From positions 1-64,000 of the forward strand of contig JABRWC010000007.1 in the NCBI GenBank assembly GCA_039961675.1: DNA of 64,000 nucleotides, in the 5' to 3' direction. This stretch comes from JABRWC01 sp039961675 (GTDB lineage Bacteria; Planctomycetota; Phycisphaerae; UBA1845; Fen-1342). A program made the translations under genes and the position numbers. Shown piece after piece: positions 8,154 to 17,058 of the stretch. The notes below the pieces were generated by a model, which made no database searches, was not told where the DNA came from, and saw nothing but the letters and a program-made list of their open reading frames with translations. Each line of letters starts with the position of its first letter. Positions within the stretch are counted from its first letter, which is position 1.

Positions 8154-9122
8154 CTATTCGATGCCCTGCCCCGCCAGCCAGCGCTCCGCGTCCAGCGCCG
8201 CCATGCAGCCCGTCCCCGCCGCCGTCACAGCCTGCCGGTAAACGTGGTCCGCCACGTCGCCCGCCGCGAACACGCCCTCGACGCTCGTGGCCGTCGACGG
8301 CGGCCGCGGAAGCCGGATGTACTGCTTGTCGTCGAGCTCGATCGCGCCCTGAAACAGCTCGGTGTTCGGCGTATGTCCGATCGCCATGAACAGACCCCGG
8401 CAGGGCCGCTCGGACTCCTCGCCGGACTTCACGTTCCGCAGCCGGACCCCGCGGACGGCGTCGTCGCCGAGCACGTCCACCACCACGCTGTTCCAGAGCA
8501 CGTCCAGCTTCCCCTCCTCCCGCAGCTTGCGCACACGCTGCTGCATGATCTTGCTGGCACGAAGCTCCTCGCGGCGGTGGACGATGTACACCTTGCTGGC
8601 GAATTTCGTCAGGTAGCTCGCTTCCTCGACCGCCGAGTCGCCTCCGCCGACGACCACCAGCTCCTGCTTGCGGAACATCGGCAGCGCGCCGTCGCACACG
8701 GCGCACGCCGATACGCCGCCGCCGCTGCGCGCCAGGCGTTGCTCGTTCTCGAGGTTCAGCCAGTTGGCGCGCGCGCCGGTGGCGATGATGACGGCGTGCG
8801 CCTGAACGACGTGGTCGTCGCTCTTGAGCGTGAACGGGCGACGCTTCAGATCGGCTTCGGTCACGTCCTGCGTGATGAAGCGCGTTCCGAAGCGCTCGGC
8901 CTGGGCCCGCATGGCTTTCATGAGCTTCGGACCGAGCACGCCCTCGGGGAAACCGGGGTAGTTCTCGACGTCGGTCGTGTACATGAGCTGGCCGCCGGGA
9001 ATCAGCCCCCCGGCGTTAAAGCCTTCGAAGCACAGCGGATTCAGGTTCGCGCGGGCGGCGTAAATGGCCGCGGTCAGCCCGGCCGGTCCCGATCCGACGA
9101 TGACGAGTTTTTCTGTGGGCAT
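8154..9122 (-). CDS. trxB: thioredoxin-disulfide reductase
   Basis: FAD flavoenzyme that transfers electrons from NADPH to thioredoxin. 322 residues, normal length. FAD-binding GSGPAGLTAAIYAARA near the N-terminus, redox motif CAVCDG in the middle, NADPH-binding GGGDSAVEEA next, and C-terminal GVFAAGDVAD. The start is ATG 9122 (MPTEKLVIVGSG), which matches the family N-terminus; the open frame continues 5' but without homology. The site upstream is weak (GAGCAG). Thioredoxin partners are not in the window, though a thioredoxin-fold protein with an in-frame UGA lies at 41.1-41.5 kb. Confidence 0.94.
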   Translation of the reverse strand: MPTEKLVIVGSGPAGLTAAIYAARANLNPLCFEGFNAGGLIPGGQLMYTTDVENYPGFPEGVLGPKLMKAMRAQAERFGTRFITQDVTEADLKRRPFTLKSDDHVVQAHAVIIATGARANWLNLENEQRLARSGGGVSACAVCDGALPMFRKQELVVVGGGDSAVEEASYLTKFASKVYIVHRREELRASKIMQQRVRKLREEGKLDVLWNSVVVDVLGDDAVRGVRLRNVKSGEESERPCRGLFMAIGHTPNTELFQGAIELDDKQYIRLPRPPSTATSVEGVFAAGDVADHVYRQAVTAAGTGCMAALDAERWLAGQGIE

Positions 9123-9368
9123 GTGCTGCTCGTGCCTGGTCCGCGACACCGCGCAAGCCGCCTCGCGGCGGATTCGGGCGCACACGGGATTATTGCAGAC
9201 CACGCAACCGTGTCCACCGAAGCGGCTCGGACCGCGCTTCCGCAACGCACGCGGCCCGCAGCGAAACGCCGCGGGCCGCGGATGCAGTGGTTCCCACCAC
9301 GGAACAACGCTCGGTGCGCGGCGCCGTCATTCGCCGGGCGCCGCCGGATGGGCCGAAGCGTGGGCGGA

Positions 9369-10031
9369 TTACGGTTTCTTCGGCTCCGTCTTCCCACCCT
9401 TGAGCTTGGCGGGATCGACGTGCACACCTTGCTGCGCGAGCTTGTCCGCGAATTTCGCGGGATCGGCGGTGAACTTGGCCGGGCAGTCCTTGCAGCAGAA
9501 GTAAATCCGCTGGCCCGTCGCCAGGTCCTCGAACGCGTCCGCTGAAATCGCCATCCCGGAGACCGGGCACTTGGTCTGGTAGCACCAGGCGGCGTCGAGC
9601 TTCGCAGCGTACTTCGCCGGCTCCGCCGTGTACTTGGGCTTGCACTTGTCGCAGCAGAAGTAGACCTTCTGGCCGTCGGTCTCGACGAAAGCATCCTTGG
9701 AGACCGGCTCGCCGCCGACCGGGCACGTCACCTGCACGCGCGGCAGTTTGGCCAGCGCGGCGCGCTGCGCGGCGACCTTGTCGGCGTACTTGGCCTTGTC
9801 CTTCTCGTACTTCGCGATGCACTTGGGGCAGCAGAAGTAGACCGCGCCGTCGTCCGACACGGACCGCACGCCGAAGTCCACTGGCTCATCCATCACTGGG
9901 CACATCGCTGCGCCGACCGCCGGTTTGTCGTCCTGCGGCTTGGCGTCGTGTGCGTGCTGTGCGAAAGCGCTCGACCAGCCCAGGGGGAGCAGAACCGCGG
10001 CGAGAAACCCCATCGCCCTGCGTGTCGACAT
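9369..10031 (-). CDS. exported protein with three YHS/TRASH-like metal-binding repeats
   Basis: A 220-residue protein with a signal peptide (1-24, cleaved near FAQ-HAH) and a His-containing start of the mature chain. Three repeats of ~42 residues follow (44-85, 103-144, 155-197), each of pattern CPV-x20-YFCCxxC-x3-(Y/F), like YHS or TRASH domains that bind soft metals such as copper. About ten residues separate repeats 1 and 2 from their neighbours. The C-terminus is Lys/Pro-rich. ATG 10031 has GGAGG 9 bases upstream. Likely a periplasmic metal-binding or sensing protein; the metal is not known. Confidence 0.75.
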   Translation of the reverse strand: MSTRRAMGFLAAVLLPLGWSSAFAQHAHDAKPQDDKPAVGAAMCPVMDEPVDFGVRSVSDDGAVYFCCPKCIAKYEKDKAKYADKVAAQRAALAKLPRVQVTCPVGGEPVSKDAFVETDGQKVYFCCDKCKPKYTAEPAKYAAKLDAAWCYQTKCPVSGMAISADAFEDLATGQRIYFCCKDCPAKFTADPAKFADKLAQQGVHVDPAKLKGGKTEPKKP

Positions 10032-10262
10032 TCCTGTTGCCTCCGACAAAGACCCGAACTTCGTCGCGCCAGCCCGCGCGCCCGCGCGGGTCGCGACTCG
10101 GAATCTTAGACGCGCAACACCTCGAAACCTTCCACTCCCGGCATCATTCCCAACAGGATTCCATGCGGTCGCAACGCCCCGAACGGCCAGGATCGCTTTC
10201 GCAAACCCTTTTGCCTGAATCGGATACAAGCGCGATCCATGTCAGACCCCTGCCGCGGCGCC

Positions 10263-11699
10263 TCACAGCGCCCCCGCCCGGTTCAGTACCAGCAGCCGCG
10301 GCTCCGTCATCTCCTGCATCGCGTAGCGAACCCCCTCGCGCCCGAAGCCGCTCGCTTTGACTCCCCCGTACGGCATGCTGTCCACGCGCATGCTGGGCAT
10401 GTCGTTGATCACCACGCCTCCGAATTCCAGCTCGCGGAAGGCGTACCAGGCGTGATTCAGGTCCTTCGTGAAAACCCCGGCTTGCAGTCCGTAGTCGCCC
10501 GAATTGGCGATCACCACGGCCTGCTGGAAGTCGTCGAACGGCTCGAGCGTCGCCACCGGGCCGAAGACTTCCCGGCAGCTCAGCTTCTGGTTCGGGCGCA
10601 CGTTCTCTACGTAGGTCGCCTCGAACAGCGCTCCATGCCGCCGCCCGCCGCAGACCACGCGCGCGCCGGCCGCGACCGCCTCGTTCACCCAGCCCTCGAC
10701 GCGCCGCGCGTCCTCCTCGCTGATAAGCGGCCCGAGGAACGTCTGCTCGTCGAGCGGGTCGCCCATCTTCAAGCGCGCGGCGCGCTCGACCAGCCGAGAC
10801 CGCAGCGCTTCGTAGACGCGTCGATGCGCGATGACGCGCTGCACGCTGATGCAGCTCTGGCCCGACTGGTAGAACGCGCCGACGGTGATGCGGTCCGCGG
10901 CGTAATCCAAATCCGCGTCCGCATCCACGATGCACGGCGCGTTCCCGCCCAATTCCAGCGTGACGCGTTTGCGGCCCGCGATCGACTTCATTCGCCAGCC
11001 CACTTCCGGCGAGCCGGTGAAGCTCAGCTTCCGAATCCGCTCGTCCGTGACCAGCGGCTCGGCGGTCGAGCTGCGGCAGGGCAGGATTGAGAAGGCGCCC
11101 GGCGGCAGCTCCGTCTCCGCCAGAATCTCGCCCAGGATCAGCGCGCTGACGGGCGTAGCCGACGCCGGTTTCAACACCCACGGACAGCCGACGGCGATCG
11201 CCGGGCCGATCTTGTGCGCCGCCAGGTTCATCGGGAAGTTGAACGGCGTGATGAACGCGCACGGCCCGACGGGCACGCGGCGGACAATGCTCTCATACCC
11301 GGCCGCCCGCGGGCTGATGTCGAGCGGCACGTACTCGCCCGTCATCCGCGTGGATTCCTCGGCGGACAGGCGGAGCGTATCCATGAGCCGCGTGATTTCG
11401 CCGCGTGCGTCGCGGATCGGTTTGCCGACCTCGACGCACAGCGCGTGCGCGAGTTCCTCCGCGCGTTCGCCGACGCGTCGAACGACGTGGTTCAGGACCG
11501 CCTGGCGCGCGTAGCCCGGCATGCGGCGCGTCTGCTCGAACGCGGCGGCGGCGGCGGCGATTGCCGCGTCCACGGCCGCTGCGTCGGCAAGCGCGACGCG
11601 CGTCGCGTCGCGGCCGGTGTACTTGTTGGTCACGGCGAGATCGGTGTTGGCCTGCACCGGCCGGCCGGCGAGATAGTACGGGTAGGCGTCCCGAAGCAT
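10263..11699 (-). CDS. NAD(P)-dependent aldehyde dehydrogenase
   Basis: A 478-residue enzyme of the ALDH superfamily, oxidising an aldehyde to an acid or acyl group. Conserved sites are intact: oxyanion Asn154 (TPFNFP), cofactor Lys177 (VLKPAS), FTGSPEVG (227-234), general base Glu249 (TLELGGN) and nucleophile Cys283 (GQSCISVQ). ATG 11699 has GGAGG 7 bases upstream. The SCISVQR context and length suggest the lactaldehyde, succinate-semialdehyde or phosphonoacetaldehyde type; the substrate cannot be set from sequence. Lactaldehyde would fit the fucose/rhamnose genes at 43-51 kb, but they are far away. Confidence 0.9.
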   Translation of the reverse strand: MLRDAYPYYLAGRPVQANTDLAVTNKYTGRDATRVALADAAAVDAAIAAAAAAFEQTRRMPGYARQAVLNHVVRRVGERAEELAHALCVEVGKPIRDARGEITRLMDTLRLSAEESTRMTGEYVPLDISPRAAGYESIVRRVPVGPCAFITPFNFPMNLAAHKIGPAIAVGCPWVLKPASATPVSALILGEILAETELPPGAFSILPCRSSTAEPLVTDERIRKLSFTGSPEVGWRMKSIAGRKRVTLELGGNAPCIVDADADLDYAADRITVGAFYQSGQSCISVQRVIAHRRVYEALRSRLVERAARLKMGDPLDEQTFLGPLISEEDARRVEGWVNEAVAAGARVVCGGRRHGALFEATYVENVRPNQKLSCREVFGPVATLEPFDDFQQAVVIANSGDYGLQAGVFTKDLNHAWYAFRELEFGGVVINDMPSMRVDSMPYGGVKASGFGREGVRYAMQEMTEPRLLVLNRAGAL

Positions 11700-11754
11700 G
11701 GCGAGCCTCCTGCCCGCCGCGCATCGTAGCGAAATCCAGCCGTCGCTGCGCGCC

Positions 11755-12387
11755 TCACCACCCGGCAGGCGGCGCCCCAGTCCCGGGCCCGGGAGTCGAG
11801 AGCACGCCGAACTGGTGCACGTCGACGCGCTGCGACGGGCCGATTGCGGTGCTCATCGGCCCGGGCGCCTCGAGCACCAGCCTGCGCAGCCCGTAGTCGC
11901 CGAAGTCCAGCGCGTGCGGCACCGCGGAATCGATGGTCAGCGTGGCGCCGAGATGGAACGGCCGCTGCTCGGTCAGGGCGCCGGTGACGAGCCGCAGCGC
12001 CGCGGCCGGCAGGGGCACGGTCATCTTCGGCATCAACTCGTCGCACGAGTGGATCACCGTCGCGGTGCGCAGGATGTACGCGATGTAGTTGTCCTCGGTG
12101 GACACCCGCAGCCCGCCGGCTTGCAGGCGGGCGATCAGTTCGGCCGCGTCCGGCGCGACGCCGTAGAGCGCGAGCGACAGCACGCGCGTCGCGGCCGCGC
12201 CATAAACCAGCGGCTCGTTGATCCGCAGCCGAAGGTGCGCCCGCGTCGCGGATCGCAGCTCGCCCCCGATTCCGGCCCGGAAGCCGAAGTACGAGTGAAA
12301 GCGCTCCACGCGCCGCGCGCAGCCCGAGCGCGCGGACGAATAGCTGAAGACCGACGGCCACGCGCTGCAATCGTGCGGTCGCTCCAT
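11755..12387 (-). CDS. hypothetical protein
   Basis: About 210 residues, not recognised. The middle (about 50-190) shows alternating hydrophobic strands and reads like a folded domain; no signal peptide or membrane segment is clear. ATG 12387 is given; a TTG at 12402 behind GGGGGT would add five residues. The competing frame across the same bases (11630-12370) is Arg/Ala-rich and looks like a shadow. The 298 bases between this gene and the carbonic anhydrase hold no other gene that I can see. Confidence 0.5.
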   Translation of the reverse strand: MERPHDCSAWPSVFSYSSARSGCARRVERFHSYFGFRAGIGGELRSATRAHLRLRINEPLVYGAAATRVLSLALYGVAPDAAELIARLQAGGLRVSTEDNYIAYILRTATVIHSCDELMPKMTVPLPAAALRLVTGALTEQRPFHLGATLTIDSAVPHALDFGDYGLRRLVLEAPGPMSTAIGPSQRVDVHQFGVLSTPGPGTGAPPAGW

Positions 12388-12685
12388 CAGTGCTGTTCGC
12401 AATCGGCTACCCCCGAGTCATCCGCAGCGTCCCCGCTCCGCACCCAGGCGCCGCAGCGCGCCGTGGCCGTCGAAGCCGTCGAAACTGAAGTGTTCAATTC
12501 GAACGCTTCCGCGGTCCACTCGACATGCGGTGAAATGGAAGCGTTACCGGGCCATGCCGCACGAGGCGCTCCTGCGGTACGTCCCGGCATCGAGCGGCAA
12601 GTTCGGTAGGAACAGGTCGATTCCGTTCCACGCGGCGGCGCAGCCGGTGGCCCGGGTGCCGCGGATTGTGGTCGCCTCGAAGCGA

Positions 12686-13822
12686 TCAGCCGCCGGCGAA
12701 TCTCTTGCGCACACACTGGTACGCGCCGAAGCTCATCCCCGAAAGCACGGCGCCGACCGCGGCTGCGATCAGGTAGCTGGTCGTCTCGTTTACCGGGCCG
12801 CCGAGGGCGTCGTTTGCGTCGGCACGTTGCGCAACGCCGGCGGCCTCGCCTGCCGGTTTTTCCATGGCGTCCTCGGATACTGCGGGCGCCGCGGCGGGCC
12901 GGTGCGCTGTTTTCTCAGCCCGATCACGTGCGGCGCCATCCTGATGAGAGCCCCCTCCCAATCCCGCGGCCGGCTTCGGTTCGGATCCCGGATGCGCCGC
13001 CACCAGCGGGGTATTCGTCGGCGCCGGCGCTGCCTGCGGCGGACGTCCGCCCGCTGCGTCCACGTGCGCTGCCGGCTCATGCGAGCCCGCGCTGAGGCAG
13101 AGAGACGCCTGCTCCGGATGCGAGCCGAGCCAGGAGACCGCGCCGGATTCGATGTCGTACACCGCACCCACGACCTGCACCTTACCGGCCGAAACGAGTT
13201 CCCGAACTTCGGAGCTGCGGCTCAGCAAGTCCTGGATCGATCGCCACACGTTGCAGCGCACCGCGGCCGAAAACAACGGTTCGCCGGACGATCGCGGGTT
13301 CTCGCGGCGTGCCTGCTCCACGGCCGGCAGGATGTTGTCCACAAGTTTCGGCAGGCAGCCGTGCACGGACTCGCCGGTTGCAACGGCCTTGACGGCACCG
13401 CATTTTTCGTGCCCGAGCACGACGACCAGCGGCGTGTGCAGGTGCCCGACGCCGTACTCGACCGTCCCGGTCTCGTCCGTGTCGCACACATTGCCCGCCA
13501 CGCGGACTACGAACAGGTCGCCGATACCGCGGTCGAAAATGTACTCGACCGGAACGCGCGAGTCCGAGCAGGTCACGATCGTCGCGAACGGCGCCTGGCC
13601 CTGTGCGGCGGTCGCGGTGCGGCGCTCGTACCCCAGATTCGGATGCTCCATCTTCCCGGCGACGAAGCGCGCGTTGCCTTCGCGCAGTGCCGCGGCGGCC
13701 TGTTCCGCGGACACTTCGCCGGAATCGGGGCGTGCCAGAGCGGCGCCGCTCCAGAGGATCCCGGCCGCAGCCGCGACGATTTGAACCCAACTCGACACTT
13801 GCGAACTCCTGGACGCGTGCAT
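12686..13822 (-). CDS. exported, membrane-anchored beta-carbonic anhydrase
   Basis: Interconverts CO2 and bicarbonate. 378 residues. Signal peptide 1-30 (VQIVAAAAGILWSGAALA), then a beta-CA domain (about 36-245) with zinc ligands Cys85, His138 and Cys141, and the Asp87-Arg89 dyad in CSDSRVP. A Pro/Ala-rich linker (about 260-345) is followed by a C-terminal membrane helix (about 351-370). Bacterial beta-CAs are usually cytosolic and ~220 residues; export plus a C-terminal anchor is unusual. ATG 13822 is chosen for the signal peptide; the ribosome binding site is weak (GAGAG). Confidence 0.88.
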   Translation of the reverse strand: MHASRSSQVSSWVQIVAAAAGILWSGAALARPDSGEVSAEQAAAALREGNARFVAGKMEHPNLGYERRTATAAQGQAPFATIVTCSDSRVPVEYIFDRGIGDLFVVRVAGNVCDTDETGTVEYGVGHLHTPLVVVLGHEKCGAVKAVATGESVHGCLPKLVDNILPAVEQARRENPRSSGEPLFSAAVRCNVWRSIQDLLSRSSEVRELVSAGKVQVVGAVYDIESGAVSWLGSHPEQASLCLSAGSHEPAAHVDAAGGRPPQAAPAPTNTPLVAAHPGSEPKPAAGLGGGSHQDGAARDRAEKTAHRPAAAPAVSEDAMEKPAGEAAGVAQRADANDALGGPVNETTSYLIAAAVGAVLSGMSFGAYQCVRKRFAGG

Positions 13823-14203
13823 TTGCAGCTCTCTGCGCAGCGAGCGTTCCGCGCCAACGGCACGTCGCACCGCCGCGGTGACGCAGTTTGTCCTCGCATC
13901 GGCCGAAGCGCATGGGTGTTTGAGTAGCGGACGACGCCCCGGCAATGCCTCGCGCGCTGCTGATAATCTCCGCCGGCGGAGCGGATTGGGGGAGCGATTC
14001 CTCGCGCCGGTGCTGCATCAGCCGCGCGGTCTGTGCGCCTTGCACGCCGCGGGCCCGCCGTTCGCTCGCGTAACCCGCGCCGTCGGCCCCCGCCCGCATA
14101 TCGGCGCCCATTCGATCGAAAGGTGTGGGAGCGGCCGATGGCCGGTCGTTCGCGTCGGCATTGCGCGCGGCGCCAGCGCCGTCCGTCGATGGGCGGCGTT
14201 GGA
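13823..14203. other. intergenic region
   Basis: 381 bases between the carbonic anhydrase start and the MBOAT gene end. I see no gene, clear hairpin-plus-T terminator or RNA. It must hold the carbonic anhydrase promoter if that gene is separately transcribed. Confidence 0.5.
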
Positions 14204-15685
14204 TCAGAATTGAAAGTAGATGAACGCCGTTTCGACTTCCGGCCAGAACCACAGCAGCGCGAACGTCGCCGTGCAGGCCGCGGACCACTGGCCCCAGCGC
14301 GGCAGGCGATCGAGCACATTCGCCAGGCCGCCGAGGCGGTATGACGTGACGTGAATCAGGAAGAAGAGAATCATCATCGAGATGACGAAGAACGGATTCA
14401 CGTTGCCGACGCCCAGCCCGGCCAGACGGAAGTCGAAGTCGAACACCACGTACTTGCGCACGCAGTACACCAGGTCCGAAGCCGAGTGCACGCGGAACAG
14501 CAGCCAGCCCAGGTACACGAAGTATTGGCAGATGAGCCACGCCAGCAGCGTCCGCGCGCCGGCCAGCGCGCGCTGCGCGCCGCTCGCGCGCCGCGGCGGC
14601 GCGGCTTCAGCGCCCGCGGCGACGGGCCGCGCTTCGCCGATGTTGAACAGGCGTTCGGCGGAGAGCAGCACGCCCTGATACAGGCCCCAGATCACGAAGT
14701 TCCACGCCGCGCCGTGCCACAGCCCGCCGAGCCCCATCGTCAGCATCAGGTTGCGATACGTCATGGCCACGCCGTGGCGGTTTCCCCCGAGGGGGATGTA
14801 CAGGTAATCGCGCAGCCAGCTCGACAGCGAAATGTGCCACCGCCGCCAGAAGTCGGTGATCGTGGTGGCCATGTAGGGGTAGTTGAAGTTGATCGGAATC
14901 TCGATGCCGAGCATGCGGCTCGTACCGCGGGCCATGTCGGTGTAGCCGGAGAAATCGCAGTAGATCTGCACGCCGAACGCCAGCACCCCGAGCCAGATGA
15001 CGGCACTGGGCAGGCCCTGCGGATCGTTGAATACGTTGTCGGCCAGGGGCGCGACGTTGTCGGCGACGACGACCTTTTTGACCAGGCCGACCAGAAACAG
15101 GTTCGCGCCGCGGCGCAGGTTCTCCGCATCGAAGGTGATCGTCCGGGAGAGCTGCGGCAGGAACTGGCCGGCGCGCAGGATCGGGCCGGCGACGAGCTGC
15201 GGGAAGTACGCCACGTAGATCGCAAACCGCAGGAACGAGCGCTCCGCGGGCGTCTTGCCGCGATACACGTCGATGTTGTAGCCCATCGAATGGAACGTGT
15301 AGAAGGAGATGCCCACCGGCAGCACGATGTTCACCGCCGGCATCGCCGCCTGGTAGCCCAGCCAGGTCAGCACGTCGTTGACCGAGTCGAGGCAGAAGTT
15401 GGCGTACTTGAAGACCGCCAGCACGCCGAGGTTGGTGAACAGGCTCACGACCAGCCAGAAGTTCTTGCGCGCCTGCGTCTTCGCGGCGCCGATCGCGATT
15501 CCGATGAAGTAGTCGTTGAATGTGCAGTAGAGCAGCAGGATGATGAAGATCGGGTCCCACGACATGTAGAAAATCCAGCTCGCGATCAGAATGATCACGT
15601 GCTGGAGCGTGCGCGTGCGGACCAGCACCAGCGCCAGAAGGACGCTGGTCAGCAGGATCGCGTACTCGCTGGTCTGGAACAGCAC
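14204..15685 (-). CDS. MBOAT-family O-acyltransferase (AlgI/DltB-like)
   Basis: A 493-residue polytopic membrane protein that would move acyl (typically acetyl) groups across the membrane onto an exported glycan. The MBOAT signature is clear: FWRRWHISLSSWLRDYLYIPLGG (279-301) and the active-site His324 in GLWHGAAW. A dozen hydrophobic segments span the chain. A Pro/Ala-rich cytosolic loop occurs near 370. It starts three bases after the stop of the SGNH gene, so they form an operon. The substrate polymer is unknown: no glycan synthase is in the window. Confidence 0.9.
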   Translation of the reverse strand: MLFQTSEYAILLTSVLLALVLVRTRTLQHVIILIASWIFYMSWDPIFIILLLYCTFNDYFIGIAIGAAKTQARKNFWLVVSLFTNLGVLAVFKYANFCLDSVNDVLTWLGYQAAMPAVNIVLPVGISFYTFHSMGYNIDVYRGKTPAERSFLRFAIYVAYFPQLVAGPILRAGQFLPQLSRTITFDAENLRRGANLFLVGLVKKVVVADNVAPLADNVFNDPQGLPSAVIWLGVLAFGVQIYCDFSGYTDMARGTSRMLGIEIPINFNYPYMATTITDFWRRWHISLSSWLRDYLYIPLGGNRHGVAMTYRNLMLTMGLGGLWHGAAWNFVIWGLYQGVLLSAERLFNIGEARPVAAGAEAAPPRRASGAQRALAGARTLLAWLICQYFVYLGWLLFRVHSASDLVYCVRKYVVFDFDFRLAGLGVGNVNPFFVISMMILFFLIHVTSYRLGGLANVLDRLPRWGQWSAACTATFALLWFWPEVETAFIYFQF

Positions 15686-15688
15686 CGC

Positions 15689-16732
15689 TCAGCCCCCTGC
15701 CGCCCGCACGACCTGTGCGATGCGCCGGCCCAGCGCCGCCGACCAACGCTCCCGGCCGTTCGTGAACGGGTGCACCGCGTCGGAAAACTCGCGGGCATCG
15801 AGGAACGCCGAGTCGTCGAGGAACACCGCGCCGGTTTCCCGGCATGCCGCCGCGATCCGCTCCGCGGCCTGCGCGACGCTCTCTTGTCCGATGCGCCGGC
15901 AGAGCTCGGGGTGCAGCGGCGTCAGCGTCACGATGACCGCGGCGCCGCCGGCGCCCGCCTGTTGGATCACGGCGCGGAGCATCCGCGCGCCGGCGGATCG
16001 CTGCTCGTCCGTCTGCGCCGCGATGCTGGCACGGTACTGCTCGATGTTCCGCTCGAGCGCCTCCGCCGACACCGCCTGCCGCCGCACCCACGGCGCCTTG
16101 AAGTTCGTCTCGTAGCCTTCGTAGCGCAGGTCGGGCCGGGCGACCTCGCGGAGGTACGAATCGAACGCGCCGAGCGGCAGCGCCCGGAAGCGCATGAGCT
16201 GCGAGAATCGCGAACTGCGCAGCGCCCGCAGCTCCTCGGAGTCGAGCAGCACGCCGACGCGGTCCAGATCGCCCGGCCCAAGGAAGTCCCACCAGGCCGC
16301 CACGTTCAGTCGCTGCTCCGGTATCCGCGCCGTGCTGCTCAGCGACGGCAGGTCCACGCAGAGCACGACGGCGCGCGGCTCAGAGCGCACGACCGCAGGC
16401 AGCACCAGCAGCCACTGCCGAAACGTCGCGCCGGTCCAGGCCAGGTTGTACGCGCGCCCCGCGTCGCCCAGCTCGCCGTCGATGATGTCGCAGTCCACCC
16501 CCTCCAGCAGCACGCTCGAACCGAGCAGGTGAACGGCGGGGTGCGGGTTATTGGGCTTCTGGTGCTGAAGGAAGTTCTTGATCTCGACCATGCGCTGCAT
16601 GGTCACCGGCATCAGCCGCAAGTGGCTGACGATGACGATCGCGGAAGCACAGTACAGGGCGAAGCCCACTCCCACGACCAGCGCCAGGTCGCGGACCCGC
16701 CAGAACGCCCGCAGGTTCTCGGGAATTGTCAC
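15689..16732 (-). CDS. SGNH-hydrolase-like membrane protein (AlgJ/AlgX-like partner)
   Basis: 347 residues: one N-terminal membrane anchor (about 17-37), then an extracytoplasmic domain with SGNH hydrolase features. The nucleophile motif is LLGSSVLLEG (69-78, Ser72/Ser73) and the Asp-His pair is DAVHPF (Asp318, His321). Such proteins complete O-acetylation of exported polysaccharides by taking acetyl from an MBOAT protein, which is the next gene. GTG/ATG choices near 16732 were compared; ATG 16732 gives a compact N-terminus before the anchor. Confidence 0.75.
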   Translation of the reverse strand: MTIPENLRAFWRVRDLALVVGVGFALYCASAIVIVSHLRLMPVTMQRMVEIKNFLQHQKPNNPHPAVHLLGSSVLLEGVDCDIIDGELGDAGRAYNLAWTGATFRQWLLVLPAVVRSEPRAVVLCVDLPSLSSTARIPEQRLNVAAWWDFLGPGDLDRVGVLLDSEELRALRSSRFSQLMRFRALPLGAFDSYLREVARPDLRYEGYETNFKAPWVRRQAVSAEALERNIEQYRASIAAQTDEQRSAGARMLRAVIQQAGAGGAAVIVTLTPLHPELCRRIGQESVAQAAERIAAACRETGAVFLDDSAFLDAREFSDAVHPFTNGRERWSAALGRRIAQVVRAAGG

Positions 16733-17058
16733 TCCCCGCTCCGAAGCTCCGCCCCGCGCCGATCGCCACCGCGGTGAAAGTCCAGCAGCTTATGCGACGC
16801 CGGCTCAGCCATAAAGCAATCGCACAGGCTCGGCAACGCGTCGTCGTTCATGCTCGAGCCAAGCCCGACGCGCAAGCGAGGGAACCCGCTCCAGACGGCT
16901 CAGCCCGCTCGCTTGCGCTCCGGGAACTGTTCCCGGCGCGCCGAACAAATGCGCCGCCCGTCTACCGACTATCGGGTGAAAACCGTGGATGCCGTGAACG
17001 CTCCGTTTCCCCGCGTCGAAAGGAGGCGTCCGCATGGGCCGCCGGCTGCCGCCAGTCC
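16733..17058. repeat. intergenic region with planctomycete-type repeats
   Basis: 326 bases without a gene. It contains AGCCCGACGCGCAAGCGAGG (from 16859), a type repeated in many planctomycete genomes, and an inverted partner: CGCAAGCGAG (16871-16880) against CTCGCTTGCG (16908-16917). The promoter of the SGNH-MBOAT operon should lie here. Confidence 0.55.

Noticed and set aside
11630..12370. Alternative minus-strand frame over the 11755-12387 gene
   Set aside because: Arg/Ala-rich, overlaps the aldehyde dehydrogenase start; the chosen frame has better strand-like composition.
14351..16777. A plus-strand open frame of about 808 codons opposite the MBOAT and SGNH genes
   Set aside because: Spans two real genes on the other strand and has shadow composition.
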